Below are positions 52,968 to 62,388 of a stretch of DNA of 64,000 nt, one piece after another; position 1 is the first letter of the stretch, and each line of letters starts with the position of its first letter. The notes beneath the pieces are model-generated. The model searched no databases. It saw only the letters and a list, made by a program, of their open reading frames with translations, and was not told the origin of the DNA. The translations under genes and the position numbers were made by a program. The stretch is from Shewanella schlegeliana (lineage in GTDB: Bacteria > Pseudomonadota > Gammaproteobacteria > Enterobacterales > Shewanellaceae), in assembly GCF_016765635.1 (NCBI RefSeq), contig NZ_JAESVD010000001.1:62001-126000 (forward strand), read 5' to 3'.

Positions 52968-55900
52968 TGTCATTTCGAATAAAAACGATTCTAGGGATCG
53001 CCATAATCGAAGGTCTGTTATTGATGCTGCTGGTCTACACCAGTGTCGATTATCTGAAAACCTCGAATCAAACAGAGATTGAAAAGCGTGCCAGCTCTAC
53101 CGCGTCTCTATTTGCTGCTGCCGCAAAGGATGCAGTGATCAGCAGTGATCTCTCTACGTTGAATGTGCTTGCTAATGAGTTGCTCACCACCTCTCAAGTC
53201 CTCTATGTCAACATTTATGACCAAAATCGATTACTGGTTAGTGTAGGGAGTCACAACGGCGACTCAACAGCCTCATTAGACAGCGGAATTGTTAATGTTG
53301 ATGATGGGAGCTTAGACATTGAAAGAGGTATTGAAGAATCAGGATTTAGTTATGGAAAGGTTGAGCTGGGCTTTGACACGGGCCAGTTAGAGAGCTTTAT
53401 TATCGATGCCAGAACCCGTTTCTTGACCATTGCTGGTATTGAGATGTTCTTAGTGGCACTGTTTTCCTGGCTGTTAGGCCACTACTTGACCCGTAATTTA
53501 GCACTGCTTAAGAGTGCGTCTCAGCGGATTTTGCAGGGAGAGTCGAACGTTCAGATCCCAGTTAGCAGTAGGGACGAAATTGGCCAAACCATGCTTGCTT
53601 TTAATCAGATGGTAAATAAAGTTGAAGATAAAAATCAGGCATTAGAGAGCGCTAATGTTAGGCTGAATGCCATATTGCAGACAGCTGTAGATGGGTTTGT
53701 GATAGTTGATACTAAAGGAGTTATTGAGGAGGTAAATCCCGCGGTAAGTCGCTTGTTTGGATATAGCTCATCAGAGCTAATAGGGCAAAATGTTTCATTA
53801 TTGATGCCATCGAATGAGCGCAATATTGATGATGAATATATCCAACACTATCTAACAAGTTCAGATGATAAGACGGTAGGCAAGGGACGTGAGCTGTTAG
53901 CGCAGAAAAAAGATGGCTGCCTTTTCTCGATTGAACTGTCTATCTCAAAAATGTGTATCGATGATGAAGTGCTCTTCTTAGGCTTAGTGAAAGACTTAAG
54001 TGATGTGAAACGTGCTCAAGTCGCAGCCCAAAGAACCGAATCGATATTGTTAGCGACCTTAGAGGGCAGCAAAGACGCGCTGGTGACGATTGATATGTCT
54101 GGTGAGATCCAAGAAGTGAATGACGCGGCATGTTTGTTGTTTAAGTTTCATTCTGGGCAGATGATTGGCGAGCATTTGGAAGATATGATCTTTAGCGCAG
54201 AGGAGAAGCTGCGTTTTCACGCTATTTTAGATGAGTATCGAGTCACGGGAGAAAGCGTGGCGATTAAGCATTCAACGCAGATGCAGGCTAGCCGGTCTAC
54301 AGGTGAATCCGTTGCTATTGAGTTAACGCTTATTCCAGTACAGCTTGGTAATGAGACCTTGCTCACCGCCTTTATTCGAGATATTTCCCGCCGCATGGAG
54401 TATGAAACTCAACTTAAATTAGCCAAAGATCAAGCCGAGCAGGGCAGTGAGGCTAAATCTCGATTTTTAGCCACTATGAGTCATGAAATCCGCTCACCGC
54501 TTAATGCGGTACTGGGAAGCGTTGACTTAATATTGGACTCAGGATTGAATAAAGAGCAGCGTATCTATGCTAATACCGCCAAGGAGGCCGGAACCACATT
54601 GCTCAGCACTATTAATGATATTTTGGATTTTTCTAAGATTGAAGCGGGACAAATAGTACTAGAAGAGAGTGTTTTCTCTCCAGCTAAACTTGCCACACAA
54701 GTGTTACAGGTGTTGTCACCTAAGGCGCAGGATAAGGGGATTGTGTTGGCTATTTTTGTTAATCGCAATGTTCCAGAGACATTAATTGGTGACGGTCAAA
54801 GGTTAAGACAGGTACTGCATAACTTGGTCGATAATGCGATTAAGTTTTCTTTTGGTGGCTGCGTTACCATTGAGATGTGCTTAGCCGATACCGATGAGAC
54901 TCGCCTGTGTTGCAAGATCTCAGACCAAGGCATTGGGATTTGTGAGCAGGCTCAGGCGACACTATTTGAAGAGTTTAGCCAAGTCCATGATAGCCATAAT
55001 ACAAACTACAGTGGTACAGGGCTAGGCTTGGCTATCTGTGCGGAGCTTATTGCTCTGATGGGAGGCCATATAGGAGTTAAAAGTCAGCAAGGTAAAGGAA
55101 GCTGCTTTAGCTTTGATCTATTACTGAAACGAGATGAAGCTGCGAACGCTAATTTTGCTCCTCTCCCTAGTCACTCTCGTGTACTTTTAGTGCATGCAAA
55201 CGAGAGTTATCGTGATGTCATTCGCAGGCAATACAGTCAGTATGGTGTGACAGCGGTCTGTGTCGACAGTGTTGAGGCAATATTTAATTGTTCACAGGTA
55301 CAAGGTCGTTTTAACCTCGTGCTTATCGATGAGCATTGCCTATTCGAACTGAATGTTGAACAGGTTAATAGCATCAAACGAAATCATCTGCTCGATGAAG
55401 GCGTGATGGCGGCATTAATGGCTGTAGTCCAATCTGAGGCGTCAGCGTTACTTAGGAAGATTGGCTTAGAGCAGGTGATTAATAAACCGCTGAGCCGTGA
55501 CATGATGCTAGGAGTGCTTCGAGGCGAATGCGAATCATCAGTAGAGCAGACACAAGATTTGCCCGAAATATCCAGTAAGCAAAGGCAGCACCTCCCCATT
55601 CTTTTGGCTGAGGACAGCCCCGCAAATCAAATTGTTGCCAGTGCTTTGCTGAGTAAGGCTGGCTTTAAGGTTGAGATAGCTAATAATGGTGTTGAAGCCT
55701 TAGAAATGGCCAGTAATAACGAATATGGTTTGATTTTAATGGATATGAGAATGCCAGAGATGGATGGCATCGAAGCTACCCAAAAAATATTGCAACGCAA
55801 TCCATCACAGGTTGTTATTGCCATGACGGCTAATGTACAAAAAGAGGATGTAGAGCTGTGCATGAATGCAGGCATGAAAGATTTCGTGCCTAAGCCTGTT

Positions 55901-56530
55901 AACCGAGTGAATCTTGTTAATGTTGTAAATCAATGGATTGTATCGGCTAAAGAAGAGACTATAGTTACCTCAGAAGCCGATAGACAGAGCGCTCATTTGC
56001 ATGTGGTGGACAATCATGCGGTGGATCATAACGAAAGAGCTATTATTGAAGGCGCTAAAGTGGTCCCGTTTGACCGAGTTAATAGAATCAGTAACGATAG
56101 CGGTAAAAGTGACACGGGGGCGCGGTTACAAGTCGGCCCTCAAAGCGATGAGGAACAGATGACCATTATTGATGAGGCAGTACTTAATGAGCTAACGGCT
56201 ATGTTAGGTGAGCAAGCGATAAGTCGGATGATGTCGGTTTTTTTAACCGAGGCGCAGGAGCGATTGAATATATTGCGCTTGCTACTTTTAGAGTACCAAA
56301 ACGGAAATGGACTCGACTTAGCTGAAATCGATCTACAGGCTCACACGCTTAAAAGCAGCTCTGGTAGCTTTGGAGCGGCTGCACTGTGTGTTGCGGCGAA
56401 AAAGCTAGAGTTAAGCGCCAAAGCTAAAGAGGTGGCTCGGATCCCGCTATTACTCGATGAAGTCATTGCGACAGCAGAGTTAACAGTTAACTTATACCAG
56501 CAACGCTTTGAATCAACACACCAAGAGTAA
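52967..56530 (+). CDS. Hybrid sensor histidine kinase with two receivers and Hpt
   Basis: This 1187-residue inner-membrane kinase has TM1 (about 8-27), a periplasmic sensor of about 120 residues, TM2 (152-174), HAMP (about 172-225), two PAS domains (about 230-350 and 355-475), and HisKA with MSHEIRSPLNAVLGS (His506). The HATPase shows DNAIKFS, ISDQGIGI and GTGLGLAI. A first receiver near 735-850 is degenerate (LVHANES replaces the acidic pair, although LIDEH keeps Asp788). A second canonical receiver follows with ILLAEDSPANQ and LMDMRMPEMDG (Asp926), and an Hpt domain with AHTLKSSSGSFG (His1126). GTG start; GGGGAG lies about 6 bases upstream. It probably relays phosphate to the PP2C regulator and/or the sigma-54 activator, like RscS/SypF. 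Confidence 0.93.
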   Translation: MSFRIKTILGIAIIEGLLLMLLVYTSVDYLKTSNQTEIEKRASSTASLFAAAAKDAVISSDLSTLNVLANELLTTSQVLYVNIYDQNRLLVSVGSHNGDSTASLDSGIVNVDDGSLDIERGIEESGFSYGKVELGFDTGQLESFIIDARTRFLTIAGIEMFLVALFSWLLGHYLTRNLALLKSASQRILQGESNVQIPVSSRDEIGQTMLAFNQMVNKVEDKNQALESANVRLNAILQTAVDGFVIVDTKGVIEEVNPAVSRLFGYSSSELIGQNVSLLMPSNERNIDDEYIQHYLTSSDDKTVGKGRELLAQKKDGCLFSIELSISKMCIDDEVLFLGLVKDLSDVKRAQVAAQRTESILLATLEGSKDALVTIDMSGEIQEVNDAACLLFKFHSGQMIGEHLEDMIFSAEEKLRFHAILDEYRVTGESVAIKHSTQMQASRSTGESVAIELTLIPVQLGNETLLTAFIRDISRRMEYETQLKLAKDQAEQGSEAKSRFLATMSHEIRSPLNAVLGSVDLILDSGLNKEQRIYANTAKEAGTTLLSTINDILDFSKIEAGQIVLEESVFSPAKLATQVLQVLSPKAQDKGIVLAIFVNRNVPETLIGDGQRLRQVLHNLVDNAIKFSFGGCVTIEMCLADTDETRLCCKISDQGIGICEQAQATLFEEFSQVHDSHNTNYSGTGLGLAICAELIALMGGHIGVKSQQGKGSCFSFDLLLKRDEAANANFAPLPSHSRVLLVHANESYRDVIRRQYSQYGVTAVCVDSVEAIFNCSQVQGRFNLVLIDEHCLFELNVEQVNSIKRNHLLDEGVMAALMAVVQSEASALLRKIGLEQVINKPLSRDMMLGVLRGECESSVEQTQDLPEISSKQRQHLPILLAEDSPANQIVASALLSKAGFKVEIANNGVEALEMASNNEYGLILMDMRMPEMDGIEATQKILQRNPSQVVIAMTANVQKEDVELCMNAGMKDFVPKPVNRVNLVNVVNQWIVSAKEETIVTSEADRQSAHLHVVDNHAVDHNERAIIEGAKVVPFDRVNRISNDSGKSDTGARLQVGPQSDEEQMTIIDEAVLNELTAMLGEQAISRMMSVFLTEAQERLNILRLLLLEYQNGNGLDLAEIDLQAHTLKSSSGSFGAAALCVAAKKLELSAKAKEVARIPLLLDEVIATAELTVNLYQQRFESTHQE

Positions 56531-56638
56531 TTGCTGCTAGACTTAACGATATGTTCATGTGGAAAAGGCGAGCTTAACTTTTTGATATTAAGCAAGTTGT
56601 CGTCTAACGTTGTTTCATTATTAATAGGCTGACTTTAT

Positions 56639-58177
56639 ATGGATGTAACAAGCTCATTTACCACATTGCTCGTAGAAGACAGCATGTCTCTCGGGGCGCT
56701 GTATACTGAATACCTGCGCACGGAGGGGGCTCGAGTAACCCATGTTAACCATGGGATTGATGCGCTAAGCGAGCTTAAACGCTGGCAACCGGATCTGTTA
56801 GTGCTCGATATTCAGCTGCCAGATATGTCGGGCATGGATATTTTAGAAACTGTGCAGGCCGACTACCCAGATGTCACCGTCATCATGATCACTGCTCATG
56901 GCAGTATCGATATTGCCGTCGATGCAATGCGCTCGGGCGCGTTTGATTTTCTAGTCAAACCTTTCGACGCTAAACGCCTCTCCATAACCGTTCGTAACGC
57001 TTTGAAACAGCGCCAACTTGTTGATCTTGTCGCAAAATATGAGAGTTGCCTACCTAAACCTCACTATATGGGCTTTGTGGGCGAGTCTCTTGCAATGCAA
57101 ACCGTGTATAAAACCATAGATTGTGTGGCTAACAGTAAAGCCTCGGCATTCATTATTGGTGAGAGTGGCACAGGTAAAGAGGTGTGCGCTCATGCGATAC
57201 ATAATGCGGGTAACCGTCGGGACGGTCCTTTTGTGGCATTAAACTGTGCCTCTATTCCTAAAGATCTCATTGAGAGTGAGATCTTTGGTCACACTAAAGG
57301 GGCATTTACCGGCGCCGTAGCCAATAGAGATGGCGCTGCGACCCGCGCACATAACGGTACGCTCTTTCTCGATGAGATCTGCGAGATGGATCTTGAGCTA
57401 CAGAGTAAGCTGCTGCGCTTTATCCAAACCGGGGTGTTTCAGCGTGTTGGTGGCACTAAAGAGGAAAAAGTCGATGTGCGCTTTGTTAGTGCAACCAATC
57501 GAATGCCATGGGATGAAGTTAAAGCCGGGCGATTTCGGGAGGATTTGTTTTACCGCTTACATGTGATCCCCATCGAACTGCCACCGTTAAGAATGCGTGG
57601 CAAAGATATCTTATTGCTGGCGTCTAGTTTACTCAAAGAGTACAACAAAGAAGAGGGTAAGAAGTTTAAAGGCTTTAGCCGAGACGCTAAACAATGTTTA
57701 AAAAGCTATCAATGGCCCGGTAACGTTAGGCAGTTGCAAAATGTCATTAGACAGATAGTGGTATTAAACGATAGCGAGTTAGTTGAACTCGATATGTTGC
57801 CGATGCAGCTAACTGCAGCCTCCTCCGTAAAACCCGAAGCCACTATTCATAAAGGCACTGTTAATGAAAGCATGGCGCAATCTCATTCACAGCAAGATAG
57901 AGGGCAGAACTCGGCAGAGTCAGGCGGCCCTTCCTTTCTTGACGGTATTGAGCGAGCGGCTTTTTCAGGTGCAGAGCAGTATGCATCGAAAGCTGCCGAG
58001 GAAAAAAACGATGATATCGTGCCACTATGGCTGACTGAGAAGCAGACTATTGAACATGCTATTGCACAGTGTGACGGTAATGTGCCTAAAGCAGCGGCGT
58101 TATTAGATATCAGCGCTTCTACCATTTATCGTAAACGACAGACGTGGGATGAGTTAGAAAAGAGCTTAAGTGACTAA
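56639..58177 (+). CDS. Sigma-54-dependent response regulator (LuxO/SypG-like)
   Basis: This 512-residue activator has a receiver (LLVEDSMSLG; Asp57 in LVLDIQLPD; FLVKPF), an AAA+ domain with GESGTGKEVCAHAIH (Walker A), HTKGAFTGAVA (sigma-54 contact loop, intact), GTLFLDEICEM (Walker B) and GRFREDLFYRLHV, and a C-terminal Fis-type helix-turn-helix with CDGNVPKAAALLDISASTIY near 480-499. The wording around Walker A is that of LuxO and SypG. A 60-residue low-complexity linker precedes the DNA-binding domain. It follows the hybrid kinase by 108 bases and very probably activates the two sigma-54 promoters found nearby. Confidence 0.93.
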   Translation: MDVTSSFTTLLVEDSMSLGALYTEYLRTEGARVTHVNHGIDALSELKRWQPDLLVLDIQLPDMSGMDILETVQADYPDVTVIMITAHGSIDIAVDAMRSGAFDFLVKPFDAKRLSITVRNALKQRQLVDLVAKYESCLPKPHYMGFVGESLAMQTVYKTIDCVANSKASAFIIGESGTGKEVCAHAIHNAGNRRDGPFVALNCASIPKDLIESEIFGHTKGAFTGAVANRDGAATRAHNGTLFLDEICEMDLELQSKLLRFIQTGVFQRVGGTKEEKVDVRFVSATNRMPWDEVKAGRFREDLFYRLHVIPIELPPLRMRGKDILLLASSLLKEYNKEEGKKFKGFSRDAKQCLKSYQWPGNVRQLQNVIRQIVVLNDSELVELDMLPMQLTAASSVKPEATIHKGTVNESMAQSHSQQDRGQNSAESGGPSFLDGIERAAFSGAEQYASKAAEEKNDDIVPLWLTEKQTIEHAIAQCDGNVPKAAALLDISASTIYRKRQTWDELEKSLSD

Positions 58178-58233
58178 GCTGTCGGCCGCAAATCTCATAG
58201 GTTATTAATGTTATCGATAGAGCTATGTTAGTG

Positions 58234-58264
58234 AAAGGAGTAGACTAAACATCTACTCCTTTTT
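58234..58264 (+). terminator. Intrinsic terminator after the sigma-54 activator gene
   Basis: A perfect 11-bp stem, AAAGGAGTAGA/TCTACTCCTTT with a 7-base loop, is followed by T residues. It ends the sensor-regulator operon 57 bases after the stop codon. Confidence 0.88.
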
Positions 58265-58285
58265 GTTTAACACAATGAGACCACC

Positions 58286-59041
58286 ATGAAATATCTTGTT
58301 GATACCCATACCCATACGATTGCTTCAACTCATGCTTATAGTACGTTACAAGAATATATTGCGATGGCTAAACACAAAGGGGTGAAGCTATTTGCTACCA
58401 CAGATCATGGTCCCGATATGGCCGACGCTCCCCACTTTTGGCATTTTGTGAACCTACGAGTATTACCGCGAGTGGTCGATGGTGTCGGTATTTTACGTGG
58501 CATCGAAGCCAATATTAAGAATGAAGTCGGAGAGATCGACTTTTTTGGCGATTACCTAGAAGAGTTAGACATTGTTTTAGCAGGGTTTCATGAGCCAGTA
58601 TTTGCGCCAAGCAATAAAGAAATCCATACCGCAGCAATGATTAATTGTATCAACAGTGGCCATGTCGACATTATTACACACCCTGGTAACCCCGCCTATC
58701 CAATTGATATTGATGCTGTTGCTAAGGCTGCTGCAGAGAATAATGTCGCCCTTGAGATCAATAACTCTTCTTTTTTAGTCTCCAGAAAAGGTAGCGAGCA
58801 CAACTGCATTGCGATAGCCAAGGCGGTTAAAGAGGCGGGTGGGTTGTTGGTGATGGGCTCAGATTCTCATGTAGCCTACAGCCTAGGAGACTTTACCCTG
58901 GCAGAGCAGATTGTTGAGCAAGCAGAGTTTCCTCTAGATAGGTTATTGAATCGCAGTCCTGAAGCCTTACTCGCTTTTCTATCATCGCGAGGCCATGGCT
59001 CGCTAGATGAGTACTCGGTGTTGCTTGAAGACTCAAACTAA
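58286..59041 (+). CDS. PHP-domain phosphatase, YcdX family
   Basis: This 251-residue metal-dependent phosphoesterase of the polymerase-and-histidinol-phosphatase superfamily has metal-binding motifs [15 protein letters not shown] near the N-terminus, [36 protein letters not shown] and [15 protein letters not shown]. coli YcdX is the close counterpart; it is cytoplasmic with a trinuclear zinc site. The physiological substrate is not known, and swarming-related roles have been reported for ycdX. It follows a terminator and has its own start with no strong ribosome-binding site. It precedes rmlD by 30 bases. Confidence 0.9.
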   Translation: MKYLVDTHTHTIASTHAYSTLQEYIAMAKHKGVKLFATTDHGPDMADAPHFWHFVNLRVLPRVVDGVGILRGIEANIKNEVGEIDFFGDYLEELDIVLAGFHEPVFAPSNKEIHTAAMINCINSGHVDIITHPGNPAYPIDIDAVAKAAAENNVALEINNSSFLVSRKGSEHNCIAIAKAVKEAGGLLVMGSDSHVAYSLGDFTLAEQIVEQAEFPLDRLLNRSPEALLAFLSSRGHGSLDEYSVLLEDSN

Positions 59042-59071
59042 ACTAAAGCTAGAAGAGATAGTTAAAACAAG

Positions 59072-60154
59072 ATGCGAATTGTTATTACTGGTGGCGCAGG
59101 CCAATTGGCGCAGGCGTTACTGTCTATTGTAGAGCTTGCTCGAGTTACCCAAGTTTTACAGGTTACCCAAGCATCCCAGATTAATAGTTCAGAGCTAACA
59201 GCTGCTCAGCAAATGCTGGTGGCCTCGTTGCCCGAGGCCTTAGAGTGCATAGCAAGCACCGATGAAGTGATTAGCTTGTCTCATCAGCAGTTGGATATTT
59301 GTCATGTTCATTCTATTCGAGTGGCCTTTGATACCTTTCAGCCAGATATAGTGATTAATTGCGCCGCCTATAACGCAGTCGATAACGCTGAGACCGATCT
59401 CGATAGGGCAATGGCGGTTAATGTGATTGGGCCAAAGTTACTCGCCGAAGAGTGTTTGCATCGAAATATTAGACTCGTGCATATCTCAACAGATTTTGTG
59501 TTCGATGGTCTGTTACAGCAGCCCTACACAGAGCAAGATGCTCCAGCTCCACTGTCTGCTTATGGCCGAACTAAGCTTGAAGGCGAGCGTTGCTTGAATG
59601 AGATTTTAGGAGCCAAGGCAACGATTATACGTACCTCTTGGCTATACAGCTGTTGGGGGAATAACTTTGTCAAAACCATGCAAGGGTTATTTAAAGTAAA
59701 GCAGAGCTTATCGGTTATTAATGATCAATATGGCAGCCCTACATGGTGCGAAGCCTTAGCTGTTGTTATTTTTATGCTCGTTAAGAAAACTCAGCTGACG
59801 AACTTAAATGACAAAGGGACATTGGAACCACGAACGGCTCAAGGTATGGCTCATTTATACCATTACGCTGGTGGCTCTATTACTTCTTGGTATGAGCTTG
59901 CACGTGAGATCCAGCGCCAGACATTAGCGATGACAGAGTCTACACCTAAAATAGTTGATTGTTTAATTCAGCCTATTACGACTCAAGCTTGGCAAGGGTT
60001 ACATGAAAAACGTTTAGCACCTCGGCCAAAGCAAAGTGTGTTGAATGCTGAGAAGGTGTGTAACCAACTCAGTATTAAGCCGGAAAGTCTCATTCGTGCA
60101 AACTGGCAGCAACAACTAAAGGCCATGATTGAATATCAAAAGGCTCAAGGCTAA
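59072..60154 (+). CDS. rmlD: dTDP-4-dehydrorhamnose reductase RmlD with N-terminal insertion
   Basis: Last enzyme of dTDP-L-rhamnose synthesis. Motifs are ITGGAGQLAQALL, NCAAYNAVDNAETD, HISTDFVFDGLLQQPY, PLSAYGRTKLEGE (YxxxK) and IIRTSWLYSCWGNNFVKTM. At 360 residues it is about 60 longer than usual. An insertion of about 45 residues (near 20-65) lies between the nucleotide-binding loop and the LDICH segment, and a second shorter one lies near 245-265. The active-site regions are intact. It is separated from rmlAB and rmlC by over 23 kb. Its TAA stop lies in the word GGCTAAGAAGG that opens the next repeat element. Confidence 0.92.
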   Translation: MRIVITGGAGQLAQALLSIVELARVTQVLQVTQASQINSSELTAAQQMLVASLPEALECIASTDEVISLSHQQLDICHVHSIRVAFDTFQPDIVINCAAYNAVDNAETDLDRAMAVNVIGPKLLAEECLHRNIRLVHISTDFVFDGLLQQPYTEQDAPAPLSAYGRTKLEGERCLNEILGAKATIIRTSWLYSCWGNNFVKTMQGLFKVKQSLSVINDQYGSPTWCEALAVVIFMLVKKTQLTNLNDKGTLEPRTAQGMAHLYHYAGGSITSWYELAREIQRQTLAMTESTPKIVDCLIQPITTQAWQGLHEKRLAPRPKQSVLNAEKVCNQLSIKPESLIRANWQQQLKAMIEYQKAQG

Positions 60155-60545
60155 GAAGGTTGAAGCTAAGAAGGTTATAGGTGCTAGGAAAAGCAGATTC
60201 TAGGTTAAAGCAAAGACGAGAAAAAGCCGGAGCAAGCTGAGATGGGAAAAGCAGGTTAAAGCTGAGACGGAAGAACAGAATGGCCTGTGGCCTTACGGTA
60301 TACGGAACGTTCGCTGGCTCACTTACGGAACGCTTCGCTGATGGTTAAAAGCTGAGACTGTCTTAGTACCTAGAAAAAGCAGGTTCTAGGAATGAGCTAA
60401 GACGAAAACGCCGGAAAAGCAGGAAAAGCAGGAAAACAAAGAAGCGGACGATACGGTGCTTTGTTTTTTGCTTTTCCTAGCAGGGCGTAGTCCGCCCTAG
60501 CAGTGAGCTTGCGAACGTCCTAGGATCTTCTTTTAGACCTAGGAC
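60152..60545. repeat. Mosaic intergenic element between rmlD and wzi
   Basis: Starts at the rmlD stop with GCTAAGAAGGTT and contains GTGCTAGGAAAAGCAG, GATTCTAGGTTAAAGC, AATGGCCTGTGGCCTTACGG, GGAACGTTCGCTGGCTCACTT and GCTTCGC. It then has a second GGTTCTAGGAATGAGC, a T-rich centre, GCTTTTCCTAGCAGGGCG and the inverted AGTGAGCTTGCGAACGTCC. It fills the gap between the convergent genes. Confidence 0.8.
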
Positions 60546-60556
60546 CTTCTTTGAAA

Positions 60557-62023
60557 CTAAAAACTTCTTTCCCAGCCAGCGTAAATCGTCGTATCCCAGT
60601 CGTTTCCACCAGAGGTGACATATTGACTGTAACCCACAGTGCCACCGACCTTTAAGGTACCTTGGTAGAAAGGTCTGTGGTAACTGGTATCTAACTGGTA
60701 TACACGCTCATACTCGCCAGGTGATACTGGGTTGCCGCCAATACCGACATTTGAATCTGTTCCATCAGTGTTGAGTCGTAACCAGCGGAATTTGTTACTG
60801 ATGTTTTGCCCGCCGCCAAGCTGAGTAATACCGCCAATGACCAAGGTTGTGGCATCGTTGTCATAGGTGCTACCTAGGCTGCGGCCATAGTAACGGTAAC
60901 CATTTTTATAGAATCCATGCTCATAGAGGCAGTTGTAAGCGTTAGAATCGACGCCGCAGGCCACTTGGGTGTCAGAGTATTCAACAAATATGCGGGTATT
61001 GATGTCAGCTAAGAAGAAGTCTACGCCGCCCATGTTAGCTGAGTTGATCAGCTTGTTCTTACCGTTATGATAGTCTTCGTGAATGCGCTCATAGTAGATA
61101 CCGTAGGGGATGCCGAAAGCAGTATCAGACCAGCGGAAATCATAGCCAGCGAGCATATTCTCTTGGCCGTTTGTGACTTCTCCTTCACTCATGCCACCAT
61201 TAAATAAGCCGTCCCACCAGTCGCCTAAGCTATTGCCATAGCCTTCACCGCCCCATTGCATGGTCCATGAGAAGCCCACTTCAAGTTTGGAGATCGGCCT
61301 TAAGGTACCGCGAGCCCCCCAATGTTTGGCATCTGGTACATATCGGTCACTTTCCATCTGGCTAAATGAGGTGGTAAAGGTCCAAGGGCCAATCCAGTTA
61401 AGCCATGGTGTTTCAAATGCTTGACTGTTATTACGGCTAAACGTCATGCCAGGCATAGGCCGTGCGTTAGTGGTTTGAATTAGGCCGCTATCCCAGCCTG
61501 GTCCCCAATACTTTTGCTGTGCGCCTGCACTGACAATCCAGTTGCCCAACATCACGGCAGCGAAACTGTTATCTAAGCGAGTGCTGTTACCGTCTATTGG
61601 TTCGTAGTGATAACTCGCAGCTAAGCGACCACTAAACCAATCTTTGGTGACTTCGGCTGAAACAGCCGCTTCGGCTTTATCACGATAATCTTGGCCAAAG
61701 CCGATAAAACGTGTGGTGTCAGAACCGCCTGCAAGCTCAATTTTACTGCTCATACCGCGATGGTCATGATCGTATGCTCGAATTACTCTCTCGAATGCAT
61801 CACGTTGTGAGCTAGACAGAGCAGCCTGATCCGCCTTGTCCATATCCTGCTTAATACCGTCCCACATTAGTGGGTAAGTGGTGATTGGCTGAACAATCAC
61901 GCCAGTATCAGACAGCAATTGAATATCGGCTCTTAGCGGTAAATCAGTCGGTTCAACCCACCATGCCGCTTGCACTGAGCTGCAGCCAAGCAGTAACAAT
62001 CCAGATAATAATTTGAGTTTCAT
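60557..62023 (-). CDS. wzi: Capsule assembly outer-membrane protein Wzi
   Basis: Wzi is an outer-membrane beta-barrel lectin that anchors capsule to the cell surface. The protein (488 residues from this start) has a signal peptide MKLKLLSGLLLLGCSS...QAAWW, followed by DLPLRADIQLLSDTGVI, QKYWGPGWDSGLIQTTNARP near 195-215 in part, and a C-terminus WERSF ending in Phe, as in outer-membrane barrels. The frame opens 49 codons earlier at 62170, inside repeat sequence, but the signal peptide and the AGGGATCCC leader support ATG 62023. It is an orphan near the polysaccharide loci and may serve either. Confidence 0.9.
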   Translation of the reverse strand: MKLKLLSGLLLLGCSSVQAAWWVEPTDLPLRADIQLLSDTGVIVQPITTYPLMWDGIKQDMDKADQAALSSSQRDAFERVIRAYDHDHRGMSSKIELAGGSDTTRFIGFGQDYRDKAEAAVSAEVTKDWFSGRLAASYHYEPIDGNSTRLDNSFAAVMLGNWIVSAGAQQKYWGPGWDSGLIQTTNARPMPGMTFSRNNSQAFETPWLNWIGPWTFTTSFSQMESDRYVPDAKHWGARGTLRPISKLEVGFSWTMQWGGEGYGNSLGDWWDGLFNGGMSEGEVTNGQENMLAGYDFRWSDTAFGIPYGIYYERIHEDYHNGKNKLINSANMGGVDFFLADINTRIFVEYSDTQVACGVDSNAYNCLYEHGFYKNGYRYYGRSLGSTYDNDATTLVIGGITQLGGGQNISNKFRWLRLNTDGTDSNVGIGGNPVSPGEYERVYQLDTSYHRPFYQGTLKVGGTVGYSQYVTSGGNDWDTTIYAGWERSF

Positions 62024-62388
62024 TGGGATCCCTTTTGTTAATGGAGCGCATTTTAGAGGAATTAACTGCTGACTGGTAGTATTAAGAAAGGTGAATCGAG
62101 CGTTAGTCACAAACTGTGACAGGTTGAAAGGTGGTAAAGCAAAGAAGGCCCTAGGTTCTAGGGAAAGCAATAAAGAACAAACAAGATCTGCATAGTTAAA
62201 TTAAGCTCAAAAGTGCTGCTGTTCACTTTCACTTGTTTTAGTAGGCTGTCCTCATCGTGAGCTTGCGAACGGACTCGAAGCGCTCTAGAACCTTTTAAAC
62301 CAAGAATGATTTTTTGGTTATTAATTGTTATCGTTTAAAACTGGCATAATAGGATCATTACCTTAAATAAATTATAGAGATAACTCAC
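62024..62388. other. 365-base divergent region with mosaic element and cysQ promoter
   Basis: Between about 62140 and 62300 lie repeat words: GGCCCTAGGTTCTAGGGAAAGC, in part, then CATCGTGAGCTTGCGAACGG and CTCGAAGCGCTCTAGAACC. Beyond this is the candidate cysQ promoter. No gene is seen. Confidence 0.6.
62324..62350 (+). promoter_or_regulatory. Candidate cysQ promoter with extended -10
   Basis: TTGTTA at 62324-62329 and TGG-CATAAT at 62342-62350, an extended -10 motif, are separated by a short 15-base spacer. It lies 39 bases before the start codon. Confidence 0.4.

Noticed and set aside
62024-62170. N-terminal extension of Wzi opening at 62170
   Set aside because: The extension is encoded by repeat DNA and would place a 49-residue tail before an evident signal peptide; ATG 62023 has a good leader.
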